A stretch of 61,917 bases of DNA from a virus, in the IMG/VR virus record IMGVR_UViG_3300013120_000579, positions 1 through 61,917 of that record; one strand, written 5' to 3'. The notes below the pieces were generated by a model that had not been told where the DNA came from, searched no databases, and saw only the letters and a list, made by a program, of their open reading frames with translations. The position numbers and the translations under genes were made by a program. Positions 29,283-38,056 of the stretch are shown here, piece by piece (positions within the stretch are counted from its first letter, which is position 1; every line of letters begins with the position of its first letter).

Positions 29283-29959
29283 ATGGAAATAATTGTAAAC
29301 AATCGCGTTAACTTAGGCTCTAACTTAGGCCCCAGGTTGACAAAAAAAATTAAAGAAAGGTTGACAATAAGTAATCCATTGATTAAACGAAAAATAGATT
29401 TAGGCCTTTCTACGTGGGGAGAACAGTATGACCTTCTATATTACGATGAAACTACTAATGGACTTATAATCCCTGTTGGAATTTTTAGTGAAATACTCGA
29501 AATACTAAAAGAAGCTGGAATAGCGATTAGGAAAAAAGACATTATAGATAATAGAATAACTATTGATGGTGATGTATATAAACGATTTTTCTCTAAATTA
29601 AATTTTACAGGAAAGTTAAGAGATTACCAACAAGAAGTAGTTAATGCTTGTATGAGCAGAAGTATTGGAATTATAGAAGCTATGACGGCTTCAGGAAAAA
29701 CTATTTGTTTTGTGGCACTTACACTAAAAAGAAAACAGCCTACTTTAATCCTAGTACATACTAAAGAATTAGTAAATCAAACAATAGACAAATTTTTAAA
29801 TTTTACAAATATTAAAAGAAAAGATATTGGAATAATAGGAGACGGTAAGTTTGAAATTAAACCTATATCTGTTGCCCTGCATCAAACTATGTACAGGCTT
29901 TCTTCAGAACGATTTGCTCAAATTAATAAAAATTTTGGAATGGTTATTGCAGATGAGGT
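29283..29959 (+). CDS. UvsW-like superfamily II DNA helicase, exon 1
   Basis: The N-terminal half of a DEXH helicase: LRDYQQEVVNACMSR (Q-like motif), EAMTASGKT (Walker A, about residues 131-139), PTLILVHTKELVNQ (motif Ia) and MVIADE, the start of motif II. After GAT GAG GT the frame departs into unrelated sequence and stops at 30008. Joining T29959 to A30403 restores codon GTA and a DEVH box at residues 224-227. The joined gene would be 462 residues. It probably remodels forked or branched DNA like T4 UvsW. The exon border is inferred from the restored motif. Confidence 0.75.
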
Positions 29960-30232
29960 ACGAAAATATTTAAAGAAGCATGTGCCGTCTATGAGCAAAA
30001 GCTTATAGATCATGACAGGGCAAAAACGAAGAAAGCTGAAAGAATAGCTTATGAAAAAACTAATGGGAAAGTTTGTAAACGTTGTAAACAAAAATTAACA
30101 ATAAATAATTTTTCTAAACTAAGCAAAAATAGAAAATCCAAAACATATGATATGTTAAATATCTATTGTCAACGTTGTCAATCTCTCTTTAATAAAGAAA
30201 GCTATTCTAGGAGCCAACATCGTGCTAACTAA
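29957..30232 (+). CDS. intron-internal zinc-ribbon ORF, HNH-endonuclease-associated type, no standard start
   Basis: An open frame of up to 91 codons inside the helicase insert, out of phase with exon 1. It encodes KVCKRCKQKLTINNFSKLS and then YCQRCQSLFNKESYS, a two-CxxC zinc ribbon of the kind found at the N-termini of phage HNH or endonuclease VII-like proteins. No nuclease core follows and there is no ATG, GTG or TTG start in frame. It is best read as a remnant or minimal relative of a homing endonuclease. Confidence 0.45.
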   Translation, partial: GTKIFKEACAVYEQKLIDHDRAKTKKAERIAYEKTNGKVCKRCKQKLTINNFSKLSKNRKSKTYDMLNIYCQRCQSLFNKESYSRSQHRAN

Positions 30233-30402
30233 TTAAATTACGCAAGGTTAATTAGTAGTGTAGAGCGTAGGAATTGAATAAATATAATATTCCCAAGAGT
30301 GTCCTGCATCTAAGTATTGTAAATATAAGATGAAAATGTACGCCGAACTTATAAGCTAATTATAAGAATTAAAGGATAAAAAGCCTTTAAGATAACACTA
30401 TG
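29960..30402 (+). other. intron-like insertion in the helicase gene, probable group I
   Basis: A 443-base insert splitting motif II of the helicase. It ends in G (30402), and the flanking exon ends in T, as expected for group I. Within it, GCGTA (in GAGCGTAGG) can pair with TACGC (in GTACGCCGAAC) like P7. Between them, GGAAT..ATTCC and CATCT..AGATG form hairpins in the positions of P7.1 and P8. Upstream, ACTAATTAA..TTAATTAGT is a perfect 9-bp stem. I did not find a clean P1 guide sequence, so the class and exact 5' site remain uncertain. Confidence 0.5.
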
Positions 30403-31114
30403 ACACATCGTGGCAGCAAATAAATACTATGCTACCATGAATAAACTGCAATCCAAATACAAATACGGATTCTCATCAACTCCGTACCGATCTGATGGAC
30501 TAACAGATGTTATACATTTTGCTACTGGACCTACAATTCACAAAGTACCAATGGAAAAACTTAAAGATGTTCTAATAATGCCAACCTATCGTCGTATCGA
30601 TACTAACTACTATTTCCCGCTTTTTGATACTCAAGAGTATCAAGCAATGATAACAGATTTATCCATGGACGAAGAAAGAAACAGGTTAATACTAAATACG
30701 CACAAAAAAGATTACAAAGATAAACATTGTTGTTTCCTGTGCTCTCGCGTAGAACAAGTAAATTTTTTAGCAAAAGCTTTGGGAGAAGACGCAGTAGCCT
30801 TAACAGCACGAACAAAGAAAAAAGACAGAGTAGCAGCTATGGAAGCTCTGGTTGCCGGAACAAAAAAAATAGTATGTAGTACATATGGACTGTTTTCTAC
30901 TGGAGTGGATGTTCCACGGTTGGAGGTATTATTTCTTTGTGGACCTATGAAATCAAAAGTAGTGCTTAGACAAACAGCTGGAAGGTTAATGAGAATATCC
31001 AAAGGTAAAACTTCAGCAGAAATAGTTGATTTTGTCGATTATAGAGTAGATCTGCTTAAACATCAATTCTACTTCAGAAACAGAATATTTAAAAACTTAA
31101 AAGATGAGGCATGA
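30403..31114 (+). CDS. UvsW-like superfamily II DNA helicase, exon 2
   Basis: The C-terminal half: the H of the DEVH box, a helix, KYKYGFSSTPYRSDG (motif III, SSTP in place of the common SATP), KHCCFLCSRVEQVNFLAKAL (motif IV), STYGLFSTGVDVPRLEVLFL (motif V) and RQTAGRLMR (motif VI). Every motif after the insert is intact and in frame, which argues that the gene is under selection and is spliced. Used alone, an ATG at 30437 would give a protein lacking the ATP-binding half. Confidence 0.75.
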
Positions 31115-31115
31115 A

Positions 31116-31277
31116 ATGAAAAATAAACAAGGAAAATTAAAGACAATAAAAAATCTAGATTCGAAAACAGAAGAACGCAACACCCAATTAATTGTCACTG
31201 GTAGTGGTTTTGTAAACGTAATGCCACAGAATTTGAGCCGTGACGAACGCACTGAATTTCTAAATAGTTGTAGGTAA
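31116..31277 (+). CDS. small basic protein, unknown
   Basis: A 53-residue reading frame starting 1 base after the helicase stop and ending 2 bases before the next gene. The N-terminus is Lys-rich (MKNKQGKLKTIKNL) and the end reads QNLSRDERTEFLNSCR. Tight packing in an operon supports a real gene. No family recognised. Confidence 0.5.
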   Translation: MKNKQGKLKTIKNLDSKTEERNTQLIVTGSGFVNVMPQNLSRDERTEFLNSCR

Positions 31278-31279
31278 AG

Positions 31280-31618
31280 ATGACAACTCCAGATTATAAT
31301 TTTGATTTTTTAAATGAACAAGGAGAAGAAAATCAAGAAGACCAAAGGTATAGTTATCGCATCGTAAACTGTTGTATAAACTGTGCATACTCTTATTTTA
31401 AACATAATCTATTTAGGTGTGGTTGGTGTGGGCTGGGAATACGTATTCCTGGTAAAAAATTTACAGTAAATATGGAAGAAATCGAAACGTGGCCACGAAC
31501 TCACGGAACCTGTGTATGCGATAAATGGGTTCCAAGACCTGATAATCTCAGATTAGGCATGGTTACGGAATGCACTGGGGTAATGTTTGCTGATGACGGA
31601 TCAAAGGTAATAGAATAA
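31280..31618 (+). CDS. cysteine-rich protein, probable zinc-binding, unknown
   Basis: A 112-residue protein with CCINCAYSYF, then FRCGWCGLG and GTCVCDKW, giving several Cys pairs spaced for a zinc ribbon. Acidic N-terminus. Its stop TAATG overlaps the start of the transferase-like gene, so the two are translationally coupled. Function unknown. Confidence 0.6.
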   Translation: MTTPDYNFDFLNEQGEENQEDQRYSYRIVNCCINCAYSYFKHNLFRCGWCGLGIRIPGKKFTVNMEEIETWPRTHGTCVCDKWVPRPDNLRLGMVTECTGVMFADDGSKVIE

Positions 31619-33099
31619 TGATAAAACAAATAACAAAACTTTTAAGAAATCATAATTTACAATCTTGGATTTGTGGAGGAACTGCCCGTGATTTATTTAT
31701 GGGCAGAGACATAATCAATTATGATGTAGCTGTTAATGCTACACTGACGAGGCTAAGTAAAGTATTAAAACCCAAAGTAATTCGTGTAAACGAGTACGAT
31801 GTGAGTATTACTATAAACTATCTTAATCAGGATTTCGTTTTGTATCCACTGAAAGAGATAAAACTAGTTAATACTTATTTTAACTACGAGTATGTTAATG
31901 AATTATTCAGAGACTCTAATACAAGAGACTTTACGGTAAACGCACTGTATTATGATCCATTGAGTGGTACATGGTTTGATTTTCATAATGGACGTAAAGA
32001 TATAAAAAATAAGATTATAAGATTCGTAGGAGACCCTACCACCAGAATACTTGAATCAAAGATTAGACTTCTTCGTGGAGCTATATTCTGTGGATTATTT
32101 GGCAATGGGTGGAGACTAGATCATGAAGCACATCGTTCAATAAATGAACATCGATTAAAAATTTTACCTGTACACCCAAAACAAGTATATCCGGAAGTAG
32201 TTAAGCTAATGACTAGGGTCGAAAAACCTAGTATAGTGTTTAAAATCCTGAGAAACACTAAACTTATTGATCCATTCTTCCCTGAATTACGAGATTGTAT
32301 AAATGTCAAACAATCTAATAAAAAAGAAGGTCTAGACCTATTTCAACACATTATGTATGCACTGGATGGAGTTAGTTTACAAGCAAAAAATTTACTCTTG
32401 CTAAGAATGGCTGCATTATTGCATGATATAGGCAAACCTTACACAGAGGTTTATACGGAAAGTGGATTACATTTTTACAATCATGAAAATGCCGGAGCGT
32501 ATATTGCAGAAAGAATACTGCAACGCTGGGGGTTCAATAGACAGCAGATTGAAAAGGAAGTTCTATATATAAAAAGTCATTTATTTGATGCGTCTTATAA
32601 AGTAAGTGACCAATCAATAAGGAAATTAATTGCAAAAGTAGGCCCAGATAATATACATACGTTGTTGGATTTGCGTATGGCTGATAGAGTAGGAACTGGC
32701 CGAAGGGACATCAGCATGAAAAAAATTTTCACACTGAGAGACAGGGTGAATAAACAATTATCACGAGTTTCTCCAAAGGACTTTAAGTTACAGCTTTCTG
32801 ATGAAGTCATAATTAAAATATTAAAAAAGAAAACAGATAATATCAAAAGTACTCTAGCTGAAGCAAAACATTTCTTAACAAATAAAGTAATTTACGGAAG
32901 AACAATGAACAAAAGTAGTTCTCTTCGTAAAGCACTAAATAAGGTGAATTTGATAACGTGTCCATTGGATAAGCCACATCTATTTAAAACGTGGAGTGAT
33001 CTATTGAGAGATAATGCTGACGTATTCCCAGATGGAAATTTAAAATGCGGCATGTTCTGTTCGTTTCTCTGTAATGAAATAATTAAATCGAGGAAATAA
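31618..33099 (+). CDS. CCA-tRNA nucleotidyltransferase/poly(A)-polymerase-like protein with HD domain
   Basis: A 493-residue protein with the class II layout: CGGTARDLFMGR (19-30), TRDFTVNALYYDPLSG, GDPTTRILESKIRLLRGA, then an HD domain with LLHDIGK (H269, D270) and HFYNHENAG. The family adds CCA to tRNA 3' ends or A-tails to RNA, and the HD part is a phosphohydrolase. In the metal-binding DxD position this protein reads NYD (N34-Y35-D36), so one catalytic carboxylate is replaced. It may be inactive for transfer, or have a changed role. No tRNA gene is seen in the window. Confidence 0.75.
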   Translation: MIKQITKLLRNHNLQSWICGGTARDLFMGRDIINYDVAVNATLTRLSKVLKPKVIRVNEYDVSITINYLNQDFVLYPLKEIKLVNTYFNYEYVNELFRDSNTRDFTVNALYYDPLSGTWFDFHNGRKDIKNKIIRFVGDPTTRILESKIRLLRGAIFCGLFGNGWRLDHEAHRSINEHRLKILPVHPKQVYPEVVKLMTRVEKPSIVFKILRNTKLIDPFFPELRDCINVKQSNKKEGLDLFQHIMYALDGVSLQAKNLLLLRMAALLHDIGKPYTEVYTESGLHFYNHENAGAYIAERILQRWGFNRQQIEKEVLYIKSHLFDASYKVSDQSIRKLIAKVGPDNIHTLLDLRMADRVGTGRRDISMKKIFTLRDRVNKQLSRVSPKDFKLQLSDEVIIKILKKKTDNIKSTLAEAKHFLTNKVIYGRTMNKSSSLRKALNKVNLITCPLDKPHLFKTWSDLLRDNADVFPDGNLKCGMFCSFLCNEIIKSRK

Positions 33100-33101
33100 T
33101 T

Positions 33102-33503
33102 ATGAGTATACTCCCTGTGGTTGGTTATTGTATGTTTGCTATAGTATGGATCGGAGCTACTCTGTATATTATTCAGTCAGCTAAACAACAAACAAAACTT
33201 AAACACAAATACCAAAAGTTACTTTCGCAAAAGAAAAGTAGCGAAGTTATGATCGGCCTTATCACTGAACAACTGGCTCCTTTTTTAAATGGGTTTAATT
33301 ACAACCCGGAAGATTTACAGTTCATGGGAAACCCGATAGATTATGTACATTTCGATAGAGAAACCGGAACTGTAACCTTTATTGAAGTAAAATCAGGTAA
33401 TAGTAAACTATCAAAAATACAGAGATTAATAAGAAACGCTATAAGTGCAAATAGGGTTTACTTTCACATATTTAGAGTACCAGAAACCAAAATTAATAAA
33501 TGA
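33102..33503 (+). CDS. membrane-anchored Holliday-junction-resolvase-related endonuclease (PF10107-like)
   Basis: A 133-residue protein. One N-terminal TM segment (about 4-24) is followed by a short basic linker and a PD-(D/E)xK-type nuclease pattern: EQLAPFLNGFNYNPEDLQFM, GNPIDYVHFD (catalytic Asp), VTFIEVKSGN (ExK) and LSKIQRLIRNAI. This arrangement is the one described for endonucleases related to archaeal Holliday junction resolvases. Shine-Dalgarno GAGGAAA is present. Its TGA overlaps the next ATG (ATGA). Confidence 0.75.
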   Translation: MSILPVVGYCMFAIVWIGATLYIIQSAKQQTKLKHKYQKLLSQKKSSEVMIGLITEQLAPFLNGFNYNPEDLQFMGNPIDYVHFDRETGTVTFIEVKSGNSKLSKIQRLIRNAISANRVYFHIFRVPETKINK

Positions 33504-34249
33504 AGATACATCCAATATTTAGTTCCTCCTTCGGCAACTGTTGTGTAGTATATACTGACACTACTAAGATTTTATTAGATGTCGGAGTATCGTGGAAAAA
33601 AGCAACTGCCGCGGCACATATCACCGATCTCGACGCTATTTTCTGCAGCCATGCTCATGGTGATCATATCTCCGGAGCAGGCATCGCTGGGAGGAAAACC
33701 GGTAAAACGATATATCTCCCGAAGGAGACTTTTGAAAAAAAAGCAGAACTATTTACTAAATGCAGCGTTGAATATATCACAGGTGGAGATGTGACTATAG
33801 TTGGTGATCTTAGTATCCTATCAGTAAGTACCAGACATGATACAAAAAATAGTTTAGCCTTTATTGTAACTGAGATATCGTCAGGGAAAAAATTTGGATT
33901 GCTAACTGATACTGGAAGTATTAGTAAAGTAATGCGTAGTAAATTTTCAGACTGTAATGGATATCTGATAGAAGCAGATTATGACCCTAAGTTATTAAAA
34001 GAATTCCCAGACTATGATGACTACCTGAAAGAAAGAATTGATAGTCCATGGGGTCATCTTTCTACACATCAAGCTATCGAATTTATATATGAAAATTTGG
34101 ATTTGGAGAATATTGATTGGATCCTCTTAGGTCACATATCATCCAACACAAATAGTCCAGAACTGGTCTTGGAGAAGATGCACAATGCATTTCCGGATTA
34201 TGAAAAAAAGTTTACATGTGCTCCAACAAGCTCTCCGATGGAATTATAA
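33500..34249 (+). CDS. metallo-beta-lactamase-fold hydrolase (YycJ/WalJ-like)
   Basis: A 249-residue protein with FSSSFGNCCVVYTDTTKILL (N-terminal MBL strands), the metal motif SHAHGDHISG, TRHDTKNSLAFIV, GLLTDTGSIS and WGHLSTHQAIEFI, ending in WILLGHISS. The fold hydrolyses phosphoesters; WalJ/YycJ relatives are single-domain nuclease-like enzymes. Co-location with resolvase and exonuclease genes suggests a role in DNA processing. It starts inside the previous stop. Confidence 0.75.
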   Translation: MKIHPIFSSSFGNCCVVYTDTTKILLDVGVSWKKATAAAHITDLDAIFCSHAHGDHISGAGIAGRKTGKTIYLPKETFEKKAELFTKCSVEYITGGDVTIVGDLSILSVSTRHDTKNSLAFIVTEISSGKKFGLLTDTGSISKVMRSKFSDCNGYLIEADYDPKLLKEFPDYDDYLKERIDSPWGHLSTHQAIEFIYENLDLENIDWILLGHISSNTNSPELVLEKMHNAFPDYEKKFTCAPTSSPMEL

Positions 34250-34302
34250 ATAGGTTGCAATTTAGTTTAAATATTCATATATTAAACAAACCAAAAACAC
34301 AT

Positions 34303-34977
34303 ATGGCAATGAACAATAGTAAACTTGTTTTTGACATTGAAACTGTCCCACTGGAAAAAGAAGAACTATCCATAATACAAAAGGAAGAATTGGAAAAAAA
34401 GGTAGGACGATATTTAAATAATAATCCTGATACCGAAGAAGAAAAAGCGAAAAGACTGATAATGGGTACAAACCCATACTTTGGAAAGATTGTGGTAATA
34501 GGGTTAAAGGCTACATCTGGTGGAAAATCTAGTACAAAGTCTTTAGTCGGAGAAGAACATGATATCTTAACGGCTTTTTGGAATATTTTAAAATCATTCA
34601 ATGGATTGTTTGTTAGTTATAACGGCTTACCATTTGATGTACCTTTTATTTTAAAAAGATCTATGGTACATAAATTATTACCTACCTCTTCAGCCTTTCT
34701 TGATACACGCCGATTTCAAAAATATCCACATTTTGATGTATGTGCGGTGCTATCAGATTTTAATAACTTTCACAAAGTAACACTACGTCTTGCTTGTGAA
34801 CATTGCGGACTCCCTTCTCCAAAAGAAGGAGATATCTCAGCAGAGAACGTTTATGATGCTTTTCTTGCTGGACGTATATTAGAGATCGCAGAGTATTGTG
34901 AAAGAGATCTAGATTCCACTGATGCTCTTTACAACGTTGTCAAAAATTATACATTCAAACCATCATTTAACCGATAA
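34303..34977 (+). CDS. 3'-5' exonuclease of the PolB-exonuclease-like family (PF10108-like)
   Basis: MNNSKLVFDIETVP carries the ExoI motif (DIE). SYNGLPFDVPFILKRSM is the ExoII-like motif with the catalytic Asp, and RDLDSTDALYNVV near the end gives ExoIII. About 224 residues from the ATG at 34303. An ATG at 34216 is in frame but lies within the upstream gene and adds a non-conserved leader, so I prefer 34303 (or 34309). The leader is A/C-rich and has no Shine-Dalgarno site. Likely a stand-alone proofreading or repair exonuclease. Confidence 0.75.
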   Translation: MAMNNSKLVFDIETVPLEKEELSIIQKEELEKKVGRYLNNNPDTEEEKAKRLIMGTNPYFGKIVVIGLKATSGGKSSTKSLVGEEHDILTAFWNILKSFNGLFVSYNGLPFDVPFILKRSMVHKLLPTSSAFLDTRRFQKYPHFDVCAVLSDFNNFHKVTLRLACEHCGLPSPKEGDISAENVYDAFLAGRILEIAEYCERDLDSTDALYNVVKNYTFKPSFNR

Positions 34978-34985
34978 TAAAAAAA

Positions 34986-35906
34986 ATGAGTATGTTTCAG
35001 AAAGCGGAAGAGCGTGCCCAACGTTTAAAGCTATATGTATATGGCGCTACAGGGACCGGGAAAACCGTAACAAGTTTACATTTCCCGAATGTAGCCATGA
35101 TTGATACTGAAAAAGGGTCTGAGCACTACGGTGAACACTTCAATTTTCATCGTATCCCGACTCAGGATCCAAATAAAGTACACGCAGCTATTGACGAATT
35201 ACTGGAAAACCCAGGTGATTTTAAGACATTCGTTATAGACCCTTTTACGCACATCTACGATAATATCATAGATGGGTATATTAAGAAACAGAAATTGAAA
35301 ACAGGCAACAATGACTACGAACTTCAGCCACGTGACTATCAGTTTATAAAGGCGGAAGTAAAACTATTAATTAAAAAATTACTTTCACTGGATATGAACG
35401 TGATAGTCACAGCACCAAGTAAGGTGTTATATTCAGCTGATAAGGACGAATTCATGAAAGTAATTGGCACGCAAGCCGAAGGTCCAAAACAACTGCCGTT
35501 TATGTTTGATGTAGTTCTAGAACTACAAGAAGAAGACGGAAAACATATGGCATACATTAAAAAAGACAGGACCAACAAATTACCAAAAAGCTTCGAATTT
35601 AATTATGGATCTTTTTCTAAATATCTTGGAATCAAAGGTCTAGAACGAGAGGCTGTAGTATTCAATCAACAAAAAGATTTGGCCAGCAGAAATGAAAGGA
35701 CGGTTGAAATCACGTACAATAAGAAAACACTCTTGACTGCCGGTATTCAATCAGAAACATTGGGCAAACTAGAAAAATTGGTGAGAGGTAAAAAAGGTTT
35801 GCAAGAAGAAATGACAAATAAACTAAAGAGAGATTATATGGTAACATCACCGCTCGATCTTCGAGAAGATGAAGCACAGATGTTAGTAGACGATCTAAAT
35901 GAATAA
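34986..35906 (+). CDS. Sak4/RecA-like AAA ATPase (recombinase)
   Basis: A 306-residue protein with YGATGTGKT (Walker A, about residues 20-28), NVAMIDTEKGSEHYG and TFVIDPFTHIYDNI (Walker B region). The layout resembles phage AAA_24/Sak4 proteins, which are short RecA-like single-strand annealing ATPases. The C-terminal ~90 residues are helical and charged and may be an extra interaction domain. It lies directly before an SSB-like gene, a common pairing for this family. Confidence 0.7.
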   Translation: MSMFQKAEERAQRLKLYVYGATGTGKTVTSLHFPNVAMIDTEKGSEHYGEHFNFHRIPTQDPNKVHAAIDELLENPGDFKTFVIDPFTHIYDNIIDGYIKKQKLKTGNNDYELQPRDYQFIKAEVKLLIKKLLSLDMNVIVTAPSKVLYSADKDEFMKVIGTQAEGPKQLPFMFDVVLELQEEDGKHMAYIKKDRTNKLPKSFEFNYGSFSKYLGIKGLEREAVVFNQQKDLASRNERTVEITYNKKTLLTAGIQSETLGKLEKLVRGKKGLQEEMTNKLKRDYMVTSPLDLREDEAQMLVDDLNE

Positions 35907-35924
35907 CAAAACCGACAAAACAAT

Positions 35925-36359
35925 ATGGGATTTAATGTAAAAAAAGGGTCTGAGAATGCTCAAGGACCCATGGAAGCACTACCTATGGGCAGATACCCGA
36001 TTAGGGTAACAGACGCAGAATTCGGAACAAGCGGAAATGGTAACCCAAAAATCGATGTAACCTTCGTGGTAATATCAGGCGATTATAAAAATAGGAAACT
36101 ATGGAACACATTCACTCTAACAGAAAAAGCTATTGTGTTTCTTGGATCTTTCCTAAAAGCATGCGGAAGTGACCTTATTGAAAGTGAGGATATCGAGGGA
36201 CCAGCTTTAGCATCGGCTCTTGTAGGATTAGCCTGTACAGCCTATACAGAACCCAGCAAAACACCTGCCGGGAATCCAAAAAATGAACTTAAAAATTGGG
36301 CTAAATTGGAAGGCAGTGAATCACCTGATTCAGAAGTAGATGCGTTCAATTTTGATTAA
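35925..36359 (+). CDS. DUF669-like single-stranded DNA-binding protein
   Basis: A 144-residue protein with LPMGRYPIRVTDAEFGTSGN, KIDVTFVVISGDYKNRKLW and FLKACGSDL, typical of the DUF669 group of phage proteins that neighbour Sak4-type ATPases and are thought to bind ssDNA. The C-terminus is acidic and ends in an aromatic (SEVDAFNFD), as in SSB tails that recruit partners. Likely acts with the upstream ATPase. Confidence 0.65.
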   Translation: MGFNVKKGSENAQGPMEALPMGRYPIRVTDAEFGTSGNGNPKIDVTFVVISGDYKNRKLWNTFTLTEKAIVFLGSFLKACGSDLIESEDIEGPALASALVGLACTAYTEPSKTPAGNPKNELKNWAKLEGSESPDSEVDAFNFD

Positions 36360-36366
36360 GCTATAA

Positions 36367-36415
36367 CTGATTAGGGGAGCTGTTAATCACAGCTTCCCGA
36401 ATCTTTACTAATCAG
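36367..36415 (+). promoter_or_regulatory. nested RNA hairpin ahead of the glycosyltransferase gene
   Basis: Outer stem CTGATTAG (36367-36374) / CTAATCAG (36408-36415). Inner stem GGGGAGCTGT / ACAGCTTCCC (36389-36398), 10 pairs including one wobble. The outer 3' arm runs into the Shine-Dalgarno AGGA (36414-36417) of the gene at 36425. No T-run follows, so attenuation or translational control is more likely than termination. Confidence 0.55.
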
Positions 36416-36424
36416 GAAAAAAAT

Positions 36425-38056
36425 ATGAAAAGTCTATTTAGCAACGAAAGACAAAAAATTTTTGAATTACAACTCGATAAACCAGTTGATCCGTTTGCAG
36501 TATATAGGATCACTTTAAAATACGAAAGTAACAGCAACTATACTGCTGCTGCATTCTTATCATATATGGACAATAAATTAATATCGCAATTTGCTTGCGA
36601 ATTAATATTCAAGAAGGGTAAACATGAAATAAACTTCAATATCATAATCGATGGATACCTTACTCCAAGCAACACCAGTGTTATCTTACTACATATTAAC
36701 TCTAAAGAATTGTCCGGATTTACATTAGGTCGCGGATTAACGGACGCTATACTACCCACCCATGAAATAGGTTCTTCATTAGAAATATTTACAGACACAA
36801 TTAAAATAAACAAAGTGTTTGATTTGAGAGTTCACTTAGCCCAAAAAAAGTATGAAATGTTAAATATGAAAGGCGACATTGATAACACTACACCTATAAT
36901 ATTACAAGGATATTATTTAAGAGAGGATGGTCTTGGAGCACACCTTCCAAATTTAATAGAAAACGTATTTTATAACCATAAAACAATTAGTTTCAATAGA
37001 CAGCCAAATAGACACCAATTGCACTTTTCATTCATTAGTAATTTAAAAGATTTCTCAAAGGACGAGCTAGATCTATATGAACGGGATTTTAAATGGATGC
37101 GATTCTATTATTCCCGTGAAGGTATCTTTAGAGTTAATCCCTCTCAATTTCAGAATGCAAAATTTATTCATGTAGGTGGGTTTGATTTAGATGCCACGAG
37201 TATATACTCAGATTTACAAACATTGAAAGCCATGAAGAAGTTTATTAACGCGGAAACCTGTATGTACCTAATGTGGGAAAGTACCGGCGTGCATAAAATT
37301 AAGGAATTAATAAACGCTTTTGATAAAGTGGTAGTAACAAATACATGGTTAAAAGACCTCATCGAATCTGAACTTGGTCATGAAAAAGTTTTTAAAGTAC
37401 CACACATAGCAAAATATTATGAGCAACCAAGTGAAGGCTCCGGAGATACTTTTAATTTTGGATATTCTGGTGGGCTGTGGGAAAGAAAAGGTGTTGACAC
37501 AATCATTCATTCCTTTAATAAGATAAAAGAAGATAATGACAGACTACGACTCCACTCAAGAGAGTTTGTTAATATTCCACAGATGGTAGAGAAAATGAAG
37601 AATATCATCAAAAGGGATCATAAAGGAATAGACCTAAAAAATAGAACTTTAAATAATGCTGAATACGCCTCTTGGTGGAATACTTTAAATTGCTATGTAT
37701 TTATATCATCTGGTGAAGGCTTTTCTATGACTCCGCGGCAGGCGTTACTACAAGGTATACCAGTAATATTATCAAAAAATACCGCACATTTAGATTTAAA
37801 GAATGTTCCCGGAATCTTATGGGTAACTTGTGAAAAACAGAGCGGAGCTTTATTTAGCGGACAACCAGAAGCTAATTTAGATGCTGGTGATCAATTCATA
37901 GCTAAACAAAGTGAAGTTATTGAGCAAATGTTAAATGTAAAGAAGAATTACGACTATTGGAAATCTGAAGCTAAAAAGGGAGGCGAAATAATCAGAAAGC
38001 AAACAGCCCCAGATGTTATAAAAAAGGGATGGGAATCTATTTTGTTTGAACACTAA
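36425..38056 (+). CDS. GT-B (GT4-like) glycosyltransferase with N-terminal beta domain
   Basis: A 543-residue protein. The C-terminal half has the Rossmann-type GT4 signature: FGYSGGLWERKGVDTIIHSF, YVFISSGEGFSMTPRQALLQ (E-x7-E region) and GIPVILSKNT. The first ~130 residues form a beta-rich, possibly carbohydrate-binding domain. It lies between SSB-like and RecU-like genes, unusual for a surface-polysaccharide enzyme. Substrates may be modified DNA bases, virion proteins or host glycans. GT identity is well supported; acceptor unknown. Confidence 0.75.
   Translation: MKSLFSNERQKIFELQLDKPVDPFAVYRITLKYESNSNYTAAAFLSYMDNKLISQFACELIFKKGKHEINFNIIIDGYLTPSNTSVILLHINSKELSGFTLGRGLTDAILPTHEIGSSLEIFTDTIKINKVFDLRVHLAQKKYEMLNMKGDIDNTTPIILQGYYLREDGLGAHLPNLIENVFYNHKTISFNRQPNRHQLHFSFISNLKDFSKDELDLYERDFKWMRFYYSREGIFRVNPSQFQNAKFIHVGGFDLDATSIYSDLQTLKAMKKFINAETCMYLMWESTGVHKIKELINAFDKVVVTNTWLKDLIESELGHEKVFKVPHIAKYYEQPSEGSGDTFNFGYSGGLWERKGVDTIIHSFNKIKEDNDRLRLHSREFVNIPQMVEKMKNIIKRDHKGIDLKNRTLNNAEYASWWNTLNCYVFISSGEGFSMTPRQALLQGIPVILSKNTAHLDLKNVPGILWVTCEKQSGALFSGQPEANLDAGDQFIAKQSEVIEQMLNVKKNYDYWKSEAKKGGEIIRKQTAPDVIKKGWESILFEH

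Noticed and set aside
30437-31114. Stand-alone helicase C-terminal protein
   Set aside because: The halves are both needed for ATPase motifs, and the exon junction restores DEVH in frame, so a split single gene is more likely than two genes.
34216-34302. Earlier in-frame start for the PolB-type exonuclease
   Set aside because: Overlaps the MBL gene, has no Shine-Dalgarno site and adds residues outside the conserved domain; 34303 fits better.
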